The notes: generated by a model from the letters alone, not told the origin. A stretch of 64,000 nucleotides of DNA from Salinilacustrithrix sp003476595 (GCA_963972525.1 CAXAUZ010000013.1:1-64000); one strand, 5' to 3'. Numbered from the stretch's first letter, positions 33,367 to 41,384 are shown. Translations and numbers: made by a program.

Positions 33367-33432
33367 ATGAGCAACCACCGACCGGACGACGTCATCCCCG
33401 GCACGGCCAACGGTCGCCGGACCGGGGCCTGA
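33367..33432 (+). CDS. 21-residue ORF (leader peptide or small protein)
   Basis: ATG at 33367 to TGA at 33432 encodes a basic, hydrophilic 21-residue peptide (MSNHRPDDVIPGT...). It has one of the better ribosome-binding sites in the window (CCCAGGAGC, 6 bases before the ATG). The YihY gene starts 6 bases after its stop and has no ribosome-binding site of its own, so translation of the peptide probably drives re-initiation on yihY. No attenuator-like codon run is seen. Confidence 0.45.
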   Translation: MSNHRPDDVIPGTANGRRTGA

Positions 33433-33438
33433 CCGCCC

Positions 33439-34461
33439 GTGGCGACCCGCACCGACGACGAGCTGATCGACCTCACCGAGGACGACCACCCCCGACGGCA
33501 TCCCGACCGCGGCGACGACCGCGGTCGGGATGCCGAGGGTCCCGGCGACGTGCCGGCCAGCGGCTGGAAGGACGTCGCCCTGCGCGTCAAGGGAGAGGTC
33601 AAGGAGGACCAGGTCCCCCTGCTCTCCGCCGGCGTCGCCTTCTTCCTGCTGCTCGCGCTGTTCCCGGCGCTCGCCGCCCTGGTCTCGCTCTACGGCCTGT
33701 TCGCCGATCCGGACCAGGCGGCCCAGCAGGTCACCGACCTCACCGGGGCCCTGCCCGAGGAGGCCCAGAGCCTCATCACCGATCAGCTCGAGAGCATCAC
33801 GGGCGAGTCGCAGGGCATCGGCGTCACCCTCGCGGTGAGCATCGCCGCCGCGCTGTGGGCCGCGTCGTCCGGTGTGAAGCACCTCATCGGCGCGGTCAAC
33901 GCCGCCTACGACGAGCGCGAGAGCCGCGGCTTCCTCAAGCTGCGCGGGCTCTCGCTCGGCCTCACCGTCGGCGCCATCGCGTTCGCCGCCGTCGCCATCG
34001 GCGTCATCGCCGTGCTCCCGGCGCTGGCCGATGAGCTGCCGTTCGGCTCGCTCGGGCAGACCCTGGTCCAGATCGGCTCCTACGCCGGCCTGGCCATCGG
34101 GTTCGCCCTCGGGCTCGCCGTGCTGTACCGCTACGCCCCCGACCGGGACGCGCCCCGCTGGCAGTGGGTGTCCTGGGGCGCGGTCATCGCCACCGCCGTG
34201 TGGACCCTCGGCTCGGTCGCCTTCTCCGTCTACGTGTCGAACTTCGGCAGCTACGGCGAGACCTACGGCAGCATCGGCGCCGTCATCGTGCTCATGCTCT
34301 GGCTCGTCGTCACCGCCTTCGCCGTCATCCTCGGTGCCGAGATCAACAGCGAGCTCGAGGCCCAGACCGCGGAGGACTCCACGGTGGGCGAGCCGAAGCC
34401 GATGGGCCGCCGCGACGCGGTGAAGGCCGACGACCTGGGCGAACCCGTCGGCAGGGACTGA
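33439..34461 (+). CDS. YihY/BrkB-family membrane protein
   Basis: A 340-residue inner-membrane protein. The N-terminal 45 residues are acidic and charged, then five to six membrane helices begin near residue 60 (VPLLSAGVAFFLLLALFPALAAL). The family signature appears as WAASSGVKHLIGAVNAAYDERESRGFLKLR, and a late GSIGAVIVLMLWLVVTAFAVILGAEINSE helix closes the domain. The function of the family is unresolved despite the old RNase BN label. Expression is probably coupled to the 21-codon ORF immediately upstream. The start is GTG at 33439. Confidence 0.88.
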   Translation: MATRTDDELIDLTEDDHPRRHPDRGDDRGRDAEGPGDVPASGWKDVALRVKGEVKEDQVPLLSAGVAFFLLLALFPALAALVSLYGLFADPDQAAQQVTDLTGALPEEAQSLITDQLESITGESQGIGVTLAVSIAAALWAASSGVKHLIGAVNAAYDERESRGFLKLRGLSLGLTVGAIAFAAVAIGVIAVLPALADELPFGSLGQTLVQIGSYAGLAIGFALGLAVLYRYAPDRDAPRWQWVSWGAVIATAVWTLGSVAFSVYVSNFGSYGETYGSIGAVIVLMLWLVVTAFAVILGAEINSELEAQTAEDSTVGEPKPMGRRDAVKADDLGEPVGRD

Positions 34462-34559
34462 CCCCCACCAGCACCATCCACCACTTCGGCCCCAGCACGT
34501 GCTAGTGGCCACAGGAGCCACGGTCGCCTAGCCTCTCCGCCGGAGAGAAGGGGTGATCC

Positions 34560-34760
34560 ATGACCCGTGCCAGTGGTTCTGTGCGTCCCGGCTTCCTCAC
34601 CCCCCGTGAGGTCGCCGAGGCGCTGCGAGTGTCCGACATGACCGTGTACCGACTCATCAAGTCGGGCGAGCTGCGCGCCCTGCGCATCGGGAAGTCGTTC
34701 CGGATCAGCGAGGAGGACTTCGATGCCTACCTCGCCGACCGGTTCACCGAAGCGGGATGA
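34560..34760 (+). CDS. Small MerR-type HTH DNA-binding protein (BldC/excisionase-like)
   Basis: A 66-residue protein consisting almost only of a winged HTH: FLTPREVAEALRVSDMTVYRLIKSGELRALRIGKSFRI, with DFDAYL closing the helix-turn-wing unit. It belongs to the helix_turn_helix_17/excisionase-type group that includes the developmental regulator BldC. No integrase or phage genes are nearby, so a chromosomal regulator is more likely than an excisionase. An AAGGGGTG ribosome-binding site precedes the ATG. It stands alone, with about 100 bases before it. Confidence 0.85.
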   Translation: MTRASGSVRPGFLTPREVAEALRVSDMTVYRLIKSGELRALRIGKSFRISEEDFDAYLADRFTEAG

Positions 34761-34782
34761 CCGGACGTAGCGTCGGAGGGGC

Positions 34783-35664
34783 ATGACCCCGCTGACCTAC
34801 GACACCATCTCGTTCCTCTCCGACTACGGCCGGGGCGACGAGTTCGTCGGCATCGTCCACTCGATCCTGCGCTCCACCGCACCGGGCGTGGCGGTCATCG
34901 ACATCACCCACGACATCGCCCCCCACGACGTGCGCGCCGGCGGCCTCGCCCTGGCCCGCAGCGCCCAGTACCTGTGCCCGGGCGTCGTGCTCGCCGTGGT
35001 CGACCCGGGGGTCGGCACCGAGCGTCGGGGCATCGCCATCGAGGTCGGCGACGGCCAGTCGGTGCTCGTCGGGCCGGACAACGGCGTCCTCGCCCCCGCG
35101 GTGTCCATGTCCGGCGGCGCCAGCCGGGCCGTGTCGCTGACCAACACCGACTACCACCTGCCGGCGCCGGGCCCCACCTTCGACGGCCGCGACGTCTTCG
35201 CCCCCGTCGCCGCCGCCCTGTGCACCGGCACCGAGCTCACCGAGCTCGGCGACCTGGTCGACCCGAGCTCGCTCACGCCGGGCCTGATCCCGGTCATGCG
35301 GGAGGAGGACGGCGACCTCGTCTGCGACGTGCTGTGGATCGACCGGTTCGGCAACTGCCAGCTCAACGTCGACCCCGACGACATCGCCGACTGGGGCGAC
35401 CGCATCGGCCTGCGCATCGGCGGCCAGCTCCGGACCGCCCGGCGGGTCGACGCGTTCGCCCGCATCAAGGAGGGCGAGGTCGGCCTCGTCGTGGACTCCT
35501 ACGGGCTGCTCACCGTGGCGCTCGACCGCCGCTCCGCCCACGTCGAGCTCGACCTCGGCACCGGCCAGGAGGTGCGACTGCAGCGCCTCGACGACGACGA
35601 GGGCGCCGGTGGCATCACCACCCCGGTCGGCCTCGGACCACGCCCCCAGGGAGGCAGGCCATGA
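34783..35664 (+). CDS. DUF62-family SAM hydroxide adenosyltransferase-like protein
   Basis: A 293-residue member of the S-adenosylmethionine hydroxide adenosyltransferase / halogenase family. Members split SAM with water (or halide) into adenosine and methionine. Visible family parts: FLSDYGRGDEFVG (11-23), DITHDI (40-45), VVDPGVGTERRG (72-83) with D74 and R81, and DRFGNCQLN in the C-terminal barrel. The segment normally read as TFHGRD, whose His completes the Asp-Arg-His set of hydrolases, is TFDGRD here (D134). That substitution makes activity uncertain. A 28-residue membrane peptide gene overlaps its stop. The start is at 34783 (ATG). Confidence 0.85.
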   Translation: MTPLTYDTISFLSDYGRGDEFVGIVHSILRSTAPGVAVIDITHDIAPHDVRAGGLALARSAQYLCPGVVLAVVDPGVGTERRGIAIEVGDGQSVLVGPDNGVLAPAVSMSGGASRAVSLTNTDYHLPAPGPTFDGRDVFAPVAAALCTGTELTELGDLVDPSSLTPGLIPVMREEDGDLVCDVLWIDRFGNCQLNVDPDDIADWGDRIGLRIGGQLRTARRVDAFARIKEGEVGLVVDSYGLLTVALDRRSAHVELDLGTGQEVRLQRLDDDEGAGGITTPVGLGPRPQGGRP

Positions 35665-35747
35665 GGCCTGGAACCACCATCATCATGGCGATCCTGCTGC
35701 TGCTGATCATCGGCGCCGCCACCCTCCAGCTCGTCTTCCTGACGTGA
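35661..35747 (+). CDS. 28-residue single-helix membrane peptide
   Basis: ATG at 35661 overlaps the TGA of the SAM-hydrolase-like gene (ATGA). The peptide has a short polar start (MRPGTT) and then a continuous hydrophobic run rich in Ile and Leu to the C-terminus (IIMAILLLLIIGAATLQLVFLT minus its first residues), ideal for one membrane helix. A GGGAGG ribosome-binding site precedes it. The tight coupling, suitable composition and a terminator hairpin after its stop support a real small protein. The function is unknown. Confidence 0.6.
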   Translation: MRPGTTIIMAILLLLIIGAATLQLVFLT

Positions 35748-35779
35748 TGCTTCGGCCACTCGCTCCGCTCGCCGGCCTG

Positions 35780-35813
35780 GGCTGAGGGGCGCTGGCGCTT
35801 CCTCCCCTCAGCC
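35780..35813. terminator. Bidirectional terminator hairpin
   Basis: A perfect 10-bp stem (35780-35789 with 35804-35813) and 14-base loop lies between the convergent membrane-peptide and ferritin-like genes. A short direct repeat GTGATGCTTCG flanks it (near 35746 and 35815). Confidence 0.65.
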
Positions 35814-35830
35814 GTGATGCTTCGAACGGC

Positions 35831-36613
35831 TCAGGCGTAGCGGGCGAGCGTGCCGGACATCAGACCGAGGCCGTCGAGGCCGGGCAGCGCGTCGACTCGC
35901 CGGTCGATGCGATCGGCGACGGCCCGGCCGTCCGGTCCCGAGAACAGGGTGCCCACGAGGTGGCGGGTCTCGGCCTCGGGCATGACCGAGGCGCCGACCG
36001 GGCTCCAGAGCGCACGGACGGCGCGGCGGGTGGTGCGCTGCGCCCGTTCGCTGGCCTCGAGGCGCTCCACGGCATGCGAGCGGTAGAAGGCGATGTGGGT
36101 GCCCTCCTGGCGCATGATGCGTCGGAGCAGCTCGTCGAGCACGGGGTGCCGGGCTTCGGCTGCGAGCCGGACGTAGCCGGCCTGGGTGGTCCACTCGTTC
36201 ACCACGCCGAAGGTCATGTGGATGGCGAGGAAGTGCCGGGTCATGGCCGAGAAGCCCATCCACAGCAGCGGGCTGGCGGTGATGCGCCACCCGAGGCGCC
36301 GCCGCATGGAGGCGACGCGGTCGGGGCCCCCGGGCTCGTCGTGGGCGGCAAGCACCCGGGCGAGGGCCTCGCCGTGCCAGAGCTCCTCGTGGTTCCAGAG
36401 GGTGAGGAAGGTGGTGATCTCCGGGTCGTGGTGGGCCCGGGTGTTCAGCAGGTTCCGCAAGTAGCAGGACGTGTGGAGCTCGACGTCGTGCATGTACCGC
36501 AGGCACCGGAGGTGCTCGGGGGCGAGGGGCTGCTCGCGGAAGGCGTCGAAGTCGATGCCGCCGACGTCGAGCCGGTCGGTTGATTCCTTGTAGGCAGCCA
36601 GGTCGAAGCGCAC
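35831..36613 (-). CDS. Ferritin-like di-iron protein of unknown substrate
   Basis: A 260-residue helical protein with a complete set of class I di-iron ligands on four helices: E45 (HDVELH), E77 and H80 (EELWH), E140 (NEWTTQ) and E170 and H173 (EGTH). This E, ExxH, E, ExxH pattern occurs in acyl-ACP desaturases, rubrerythrin-like and N-oxygenase proteins. The length and the RxEGTHIAFY helix lean toward the desaturase/oxygenase side, but the substrate is not readable. No electron-transfer partner adjoins it. The start is GTG at 36613, and the gene is separated from the ABC permease gene by 45 bases. Confidence 0.75.
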   Translation of the reverse strand: MRFDLAAYKESTDRLDVGGIDFDAFREQPLAPEHLRCLRYMHDVELHTSCYLRNLLNTRAHHDPEITTFLTLWNHEELWHGEALARVLAAHDEPGGPDRVASMRRRLGWRITASPLLWMGFSAMTRHFLAIHMTFGVVNEWTTQAGYVRLAAEARHPVLDELLRRIMRQEGTHIAFYRSHAVERLEASERAQRTTRRAVRALWSPVGASVMPEAETRHLVGTLFSGPDGRAVADRIDRRVDALPGLDGLGLMSGTLARYA

Positions 36614-36658
36614 ACCCGATGTTCGGAGTGCCCGCCCTGTCCGGATTGCGGGGTTCGC

Positions 36659-37468
36659 TCAGACCTGGGCGACGAGGGCGTCCCGGGTGAATCGCTTCAC
36701 GCCGCCCCGGAGCAGCAGGAGGGCGACGGCCCAGATGACGGCGCCGATGCCGACGGCGATCGGCAGCGTCACGAGCAGCAGGCCGGTGGACTGGCCGACG
36801 GCGAGGAAGATCAGCGGCAGGATGACGGCGCCGCCGAGCTGGTTGGCCTCCTGGGCGGTGTGGGTCCGAGCCGACACGCGCACCATCACGGCCAGGCCGA
36901 GGGTGGCCACGGCGGGTGCGACCCACAGGATCATCACGCCCCACAGCCGGGTCGGCACGAAGATCCGGCCCATGACCGGCCAGGCCACGCCGTTGGCGAC
37001 GACCACGAAGGCCAGGAACCCGAACCAGGACACGGCGAGGGCGGGCAGGAACGCGGAGAGGAACTTGGCCAGGAACAGGTCCCGGTCCCGGATGGAGGAG
37101 TGCAGCAGCGACTCGAGGGTCTTGCGCTCCTTCTCGCCGGCGAACGCGTCGGCGGCCAGCACGGCCGACACCATGAGCGGCACGATCAGAAACAGCGGGG
37201 CCAGCAGGTAGCCGTTGACGAGGACGATGAGCTGCTCCTCGACCGGCAGGTCCAGGATCGGCCGGGCCAGGTCGCCGGGCACGTCGCCGAGCAGGCGCTC
37301 GACCTGCACGCCGGGGGCGGCCCGGGCGGCGAGGCCGATGGCACCGGGCAGGAACACCATCAGCAGCACGGGCACGGCCAGCATCGGGATGACGACGGAC
37401 TTGGAGCGCACGACGGCGCGCAGGTCCTTGGCCACCACGCCCCACACCGCGGTCCAGTCGGTGCGCAT
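36659..37468 (-). CDS. ABC transporter permease (NatB/ABC-2 type)
   Basis: A 269-residue membrane protein with about six helices. The first helix is near residues 22-45, and a large extracytoplasmic loop follows it (about 50-80). The family-typical segment AFAGEKERKTLESLLHSSIRDRDLFLAKFLSAFLPAL links helices 2 and 3. It pairs with the ATPase encoded immediately upstream; its ATG touches the ATPase stop (TGATG), with a GTG at 37471 as alternative. Together they form a NatAB-like or drug exporter; the substrate is unknown. Confidence 0.85.
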   Translation of the reverse strand: MRTDWTAVWGVVAKDLRAVVRSKSVVIPMLAVPVLLMVFLPGAIGLAARAAPGVQVERLLGDVPGDLARPILDLPVEEQLIVLVNGYLLAPLFLIVPLMVSAVLAADAFAGEKERKTLESLLHSSIRDRDLFLAKFLSAFLPALAVSWFGFLAFVVVANGVAWPVMGRIFVPTRLWGVMILWVAPAVATLGLAVMVRVSARTHTAQEANQLGGAVILPLIFLAVGQSTGLLLVTLPIAVGIGAVIWAVALLLLRGGVKRFTRDALVAQV

Positions 37469-38451
37469 CACGTCGGCACGCCCCGCGGGTCCGGTGCCGG
37501 CGGCAACCCGGCGGAGGCGGCCCGGCGGGCCTCGATCTCGAAGTAGACGTCCTCGAGGGTCGGCGGCCGGGGCACGGCCGCGTAGACCGGCGCGCCGGCG
37601 CCGACGAGGCGGGCGACCACGTGGGGGAGCACGTCCCGTCCGGCCACGCGCAGGACGGCGCCGGCCGGTGACGGCTCGACGGTGTGGACCCCGGCCACCG
37701 CAGCGACGACGTCGAGCTGCTCGGTCGTGGCCCGCGCCCCCAGGTCGACCTCGGCCTCGAGGCCGTCCCACAGGTCGTCGGCCAGATCGGCCGGCCGTCC
37801 GTAGGCGACCAGCTCGCCGCGGTCGAGGACGGCCATGCGGTCGGCGAGCCGCCCGGCCTCGCCGAGGAAGTGGGTGGCCAGCACGATGGTGCGGCCGTGC
37901 TCGGTGGCGAGCGAGCCGATCAGCTCCACCACGTCCCGGGTGGCGGTGGGGTCGAGGCCGGACGTGGGCTCGTCGAGGAAGAGGACCTCGGGGTCGTGGA
38001 GGAGCGAGCGGGCCAGGCCCAGGCGCTTGCGCTGCCCGGTGGAGGCGCCCCGCACGGGCTGGTCGGCGCGCTCGCCCATGCCGAAGCGGTCGAGCAGCTC
38101 GCCGATGCGGGCCTCCACGGCCGGGCCGGTGATGCCACGGATGCGGGCGGCGTAGTGCAGGTTCTCGCGGGCGGTGAGCCGGTCGTCGAGGCCGGCGTGC
38201 TCGGTGAGCACCCCGGTGCGACGGCGCAGCTCGTCGCCGTGCGTGGCCGGATCGAGGCCGAGGACGCGGGCGTGGCCCCGGTCGGGTCGGAGCACGCCGT
38301 TGAGCAGCCGCACGGTCGTGGTCTTGCCCGCCCCGTTCGGGCCGAGCAGCGCCAGCACCTCGCCGGACGCGACCTCCAGCGACAGGTCGGCCAGCCCGAC
38401 CCCGCCGGGGAACAGGCGGGTCAGGCCATCGGTGACGATCCCGTCGTGCAC
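37468..38451 (-). CDS. ABC transporter ATP-binding protein
   Basis: A 327-residue ATPase of the ABC-2/DrrA-NatA group. Walker A is GPNGAGKTTT near residue 37, the signature motif reads RGASTGQRKRLGLARSLLHDP (the usual LSGGQ is ASTGQ), Walker B is VLFLDEPTSGLDP, and the H-loop is ATHFLGEA. A C-terminal DrrA-type extension of about 90 residues follows. The divergent signature motif keeps the essential Ser-x-Gly-Gln spacing only in part (S-T-G-Q). The start is GTG at 38451. It is coupled to its permease gene downstream and divergent from the acyl-CoA synthetase. Confidence 0.9.
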   Translation of the reverse strand: MHDGIVTDGLTRLFPGGVGLADLSLEVASGEVLALLGPNGAGKTTTVRLLNGVLRPDRGHARVLGLDPATHGDELRRRTGVLTEHAGLDDRLTARENLHYAARIRGITGPAVEARIGELLDRFGMGERADQPVRGASTGQRKRLGLARSLLHDPEVLFLDEPTSGLDPTATRDVVELIGSLATEHGRTIVLATHFLGEAGRLADRMAVLDRGELVAYGRPADLADDLWDGLEAEVDLGARATTEQLDVVAAVAGVHTVEPSPAGAVLRVAGRDVLPHVVARLVGAGAPVYAAVPRPPTLEDVYFEIEARRAASAGLPPAPDPRGVPT

Positions 38452-38515
38452 GTCGCATGTCTACCGGGGACCACGCGGCGGCATCGCACGCTGCTCACGT
38501 GCTGAACTGCCGGGC

Positions 38516-40033
38516 GTGAACCTCGCCGAGATCTGTGCCGACCACCCAGCCACGAGCGTGGCGCTCATCTCGCGTGGCAAGGAGACCACCTACGGCGAGC
38601 TGCGCGAGCAGGTCGGCCGACTGCGGGGCGGTCTGGTCGGCGCCGGCATCGAGCCCGGGGACCGGGTCGCGGTCGTGGCCGCCAACAACTGGTACTTCGT
38701 GGTCAGCTGGCTCGCCATCCTCGGCGTGGGCGCGGTGGCGGTGCCGATCAACCCGGCCAGCCCCGGCCCCGAGGTCACCAACGAGCTCGCCGACGTCGGC
38801 GTCGTCGGGGTCATCGTCGGCCCGACCGGCAAGCGGGTGCTGCCCGACATCGACCGGGCGGCGGTGCCCGACCTGCGCCTCATCGTGCAGTCCGACCCGG
38901 GCGAGCTCGTGGTCGAGGGGGCCGTGCGCCTCGACGAGCTCATGACCGCCGAGCCGACGCCCATCGTGCCGCGGGACGCCGACGACCTCGCCGTGCTCAT
39001 GTTCACCTCCGGCACCGCCGGCTTCCCCCGGGCCGCCAAGCTCAGCCACGGCAACCTGCTCGCCAACATCGAGCAGCTCCAGGCCAACCCGTACCGGGAG
39101 CAGCGCAGCGACGACATCACCTTCGGCGTGCTGCCGTTCTTCCACATCTTCGGCCTCAACGTGGTGCTCGACATGGCGCTGCACACCGGGGGCGCCGTGC
39201 TCGCGGTGGAGCGCTTCGACCCCGAGTCCGCCCTCGAGTCGGTCAAGAAGCACCAGATCACCATCATCGCCGGCGCCCCCGCGATGTGGTCGGCGTGGGC
39301 GCACCTGCCCGGCGCAGACCGCGACGCGCTGCGCACGGTCCGCATCGCCGGCTCGGGCGCGGCGAAGCTGGATCCGGCGGTGCGCGCCCTGGTGCAGGAG
39401 CGCTTCGGCCTGTCGATCGACGAGGGCTACGGGCTCACCGAGGCGTCACCGGTCGTCACCACCGCCACCGGCATCCCCGCCCCGCCCGGCAGCATCGGTG
39501 CCCCGCTGCCCGGGGTGAAGGTGCGCCTCACCGACGCCGGCGACCACGACGTCCTCGTCGGCGACGTCGGCGAGATCCGGGTGCAGGGCCCCAACGTGTT
39601 CCAGGGCTACTGGGGCGACGAGGAGGCCACCGCCCAGGCGCTCACGTCCGATGGCTGGCTCAAGACCGGCGACCTGGCCGTGGTCGACGACGACGGGTTC
39701 CTCTTCATCGTCGACCGGTTGAAGGACCTCATCATCGTGTCCGGGTTCAACGTCTACCCGGCCGAGGTCGAGAGCGTCCTGGTCGAGCACCCGGGGGTGG
39801 CATCGGCGGCCGTGGTGGGCGTCCAGCACCCCCACTCCGGCGAGGCGGTGAAGGCCTACGTCGTGGCCGCCGAGGGGGCGTCGCTCGAGGAGGACGAGAT
39901 CATCGCGTTCGCCGAGCAGCGCCTCGCCCGGTACAAGTGCCCGCAGAAGGTGTGGTTCGTCGACGAGCTCCCGAGCGGCCTCGGCGGCAAGGTCCGCAAG
40001 CACGAGCTGCGGGGCACCCGAGCCGTCTACTGA
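38516..40033 (+). CDS. AMP-dependent acyl-CoA synthetase
   Basis: A 505-residue adenylate-forming ligase, probably activating medium- or long-chain fatty acids to acyl-CoA. The P-loop is TSGTAGFPRAAK (164-175; the usual PKG is PRA). Further motifs are YGLTEASPVV, GWLKTGDLAVVDDDGFLFIVDRLKDLIIVSGFNVYP in pieces, and the C-terminal catalytic Lys in GLGGKVRKHELR. The length fits FadD-type enzymes without N-terminal extension. The start is GTG at 38516. rex follows after 50 bases, and a Rex-like box sits in that gap. Confidence 0.88.
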   Translation: MNLAEICADHPATSVALISRGKETTYGELREQVGRLRGGLVGAGIEPGDRVAVVAANNWYFVVSWLAILGVGAVAVPINPASPGPEVTNELADVGVVGVIVGPTGKRVLPDIDRAAVPDLRLIVQSDPGELVVEGAVRLDELMTAEPTPIVPRDADDLAVLMFTSGTAGFPRAAKLSHGNLLANIEQLQANPYREQRSDDITFGVLPFFHIFGLNVVLDMALHTGGAVLAVERFDPESALESVKKHQITIIAGAPAMWSAWAHLPGADRDALRTVRIAGSGAAKLDPAVRALVQERFGLSIDEGYGLTEASPVVTTATGIPAPPGSIGAPLPGVKVRLTDAGDHDVLVGDVGEIRVQGPNVFQGYWGDEEATAQALTSDGWLKTGDLAVVDDDGFLFIVDRLKDLIIVSGFNVYPAEVESVLVEHPGVASAAVVGVQHPHSGEAVKAYVVAAEGASLEEDEIIAFAEQRLARYKCPQKVWFVDELPSGLGGKVRKHELRGTRAVY

Positions 40034-40049
40034 GGTCCCGGCGCGGACT

Positions 40050-40067
40050 TTGTGAACGTGTGAACGA
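40050..40067 (+). promoter_or_regulatory. Rex-like operator upstream of rex
   Basis: The 18-mer starting TTGTGAACGTGTGAACGA matches the actinobacterial Rex consensus TTGTGAA-N4-TTCACAA at 11 of 14 fixed positions, with a perfect left half. It also forms a tandem repeat TGTGAACG x2 (40051-40066). It lies 16 bases before the GTG at 40084, as expected for autoregulation. Confidence 0.5.
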
Positions 40068-40083
40068 GCCCTACCCTCGTGCC

Positions 40084-40734
40084 GTGGCCGAGCGTGGTGG
40101 CAAGCGCATCCCCGATGCCACCGTGGCGCGCCTGCCGATCTACCTGCGCAGCCTGCTCGAGCTCGGGCCCCAGACGCCCACCGTGAGCAGCGAGCAGCTG
40201 GCCGAGTCCGCCGGCGTCAACGCGGCCAAGGTGCGCAAGGACCTGTCCTACCTCGGCAGCTACGGCACACGCGGCGTGGGCTACGACGTCGAATACCTGC
40301 AGGCCCACATGCGCCGGGCTCTCGGCATGACCCAGGACTGGCCCGTCGTCATCGTCGGCATCGGCAACCTCGGCGCCGCCCTCGCCAACTACGGCGGGTT
40401 CGGCAACCGCGGCTACCCGGTGGCCGCCCTGGTCGACGCCAGCCCCGACGTGGTCGGGCGCACCTTCGGTGACCTCGTGGTCCGCCACGCCGACGAGCTC
40501 GCCGAGGTCGTGGCCGAGGAGCACATCGCCATCGGCGTCATCGCCACGCCGGCACCGGCGGCCCAGGCCGTGGCCGACGAGCTCATCGCCGCCGGCGTGC
40601 GCTCGATCCTCAACTTCGCGCCGACGGTGCTGACCGTGCCGCCCGAGGTCTCCCTGCGCAAGGTCGACCTGGCCGTCGAGATGCAGATCCTGTCCTTCTA
40701 CCAGCAGCACGGCCCGACCTCGGCGGCCGAGTAG
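40084..40734 (+). CDS. rex: Redox-sensing transcriptional repressor Rex
   Basis: A 216-residue NADH/NAD+ sensor. The N-terminal winged helix (residues 10-78: IPDATVARLPIYLRSLLEL, NAAKVRKDLSYLGSYGTRGVGYDV in two parts) binds operators, and the Rossmann domain starts with VVIVGIGNLGAAL (88-100) and contains NFAPTVL near the end. Rex releases DNA when NADH rises, derepressing respiratory and related genes. The GTG at 40084 is chosen over GTG 40060 because a Rex-like box covers 40050-40067. It is followed closely by siroheme and heme genes, the arrangement known from Streptomyces (rex-hemA-hemC-hemD). Confidence 0.93.
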   Translation: MAERGGKRIPDATVARLPIYLRSLLELGPQTPTVSSEQLAESAGVNAAKVRKDLSYLGSYGTRGVGYDVEYLQAHMRRALGMTQDWPVVIVGIGNLGAALANYGGFGNRGYPVAALVDASPDVVGRTFGDLVVRHADELAEVVAEEHIAIGVIATPAPAAQAVADELIAAGVRSILNFAPTVLTVPPEVSLRKVDLAVEMQILSFYQQHGPTSAAE

Positions 40735-40736
40735 CG

Positions 40737-41384
40737 ATGCCCGTCGACGGTCCGCAATACCCGGTGAACCTGGTGCTGCGGGGCCGTTCGGTGCTCGTGG
40801 TCGGCGCCGGTCCCGTCGCCACGTCGAAGGTGGAGGGGCTCCTGGCCGGGGGAGCGGACCAGCTCCTCGTCGTGGCGCCCGATGTGACCGACGACCTCCA
40901 GGCCCTCGCGGCCGACGGGATCGTGACGATCGAGCGCCGGCCCTACGCCAGCCCCGAGGCCGCCGAGCACCGCCTCGTCGTCACCGCCACGAGCGACCCC
41001 GACGTCAACCACCAGGTCTTCCTGGACGCCGACGCCGCCGGCGTGTGGGTGAACTCGGCCGACGACCCGGCCAACTGCACCTTCACGCTGCCGGCTCGCG
41101 TGCGGCGCGGCACCCTCCTCGTGACCGTCGCGACGGGGGGTCACAGCCCCGCGCTCGCCACCTGGCTGCGGAGGCGATTCGAAGACGAGTTCGGTCCGGA
41201 ATACGATGCCCTGGTGGAGCTCCTCTCCGCGGAGAGGGAATCCATCAAGGCCCAGGGTCGTTCAACTGAAGGACTCAAGTGGCAGGAGGCCCTCGATGCC
41301 GGGCTTCTCGACCTGCTGCGTGCCGACCGCCGAACCGAAGCGCTGGAACTGCTGAGATCATGCCTGTCGTCGTCATCGGGGTGA
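40737..41384 (+). CDS. Precorrin-2 dehydrogenase / ferrochelatase-like (CysG N-terminal domain type)
   Basis: A 215-residue Met8/CysG-N-like protein for NAD-dependent oxidation of precorrin-2 to sirohydrochlorin, and in bifunctional members Fe2+ insertion to siroheme. The dinucleotide site is VVGAGPVATSK (21-31). The NSADDPANCTFTLPARVRRG segment and GGHSPALATWLRRR, with the catalytic-region residues of Met8-type proteins, are clear. The ATG at 40737 is 2 bases after rex, and its 3' end overlaps hemA by 25 bases, so it is embedded in the heme operon. The C-methyltransferase needed before it is the CobA half of the fusion at 44.3 kb. Confidence 0.85.
   Translation: MPVDGPQYPVNLVLRGRSVLVVGAGPVATSKVEGLLAGGADQLLVVAPDVTDDLQALAADGIVTIERRPYASPEAAEHRLVVTATSDPDVNHQVFLDADAAGVWVNSADDPANCTFTLPARVRRGTLLVTVATGGHSPALATWLRRRFEDEFGPEYDALVELLSAERESIKAQGRSTEGLKWQEALDAGLLDLLRADRRTEALELLRSCLSSSSG

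Noticed and set aside
34560..34760. Excisionase from a mobile element
   Set aside because: The small HTH protein resembles excisionases, but no integrase, attachment-site duplication or phage gene was seen near it.
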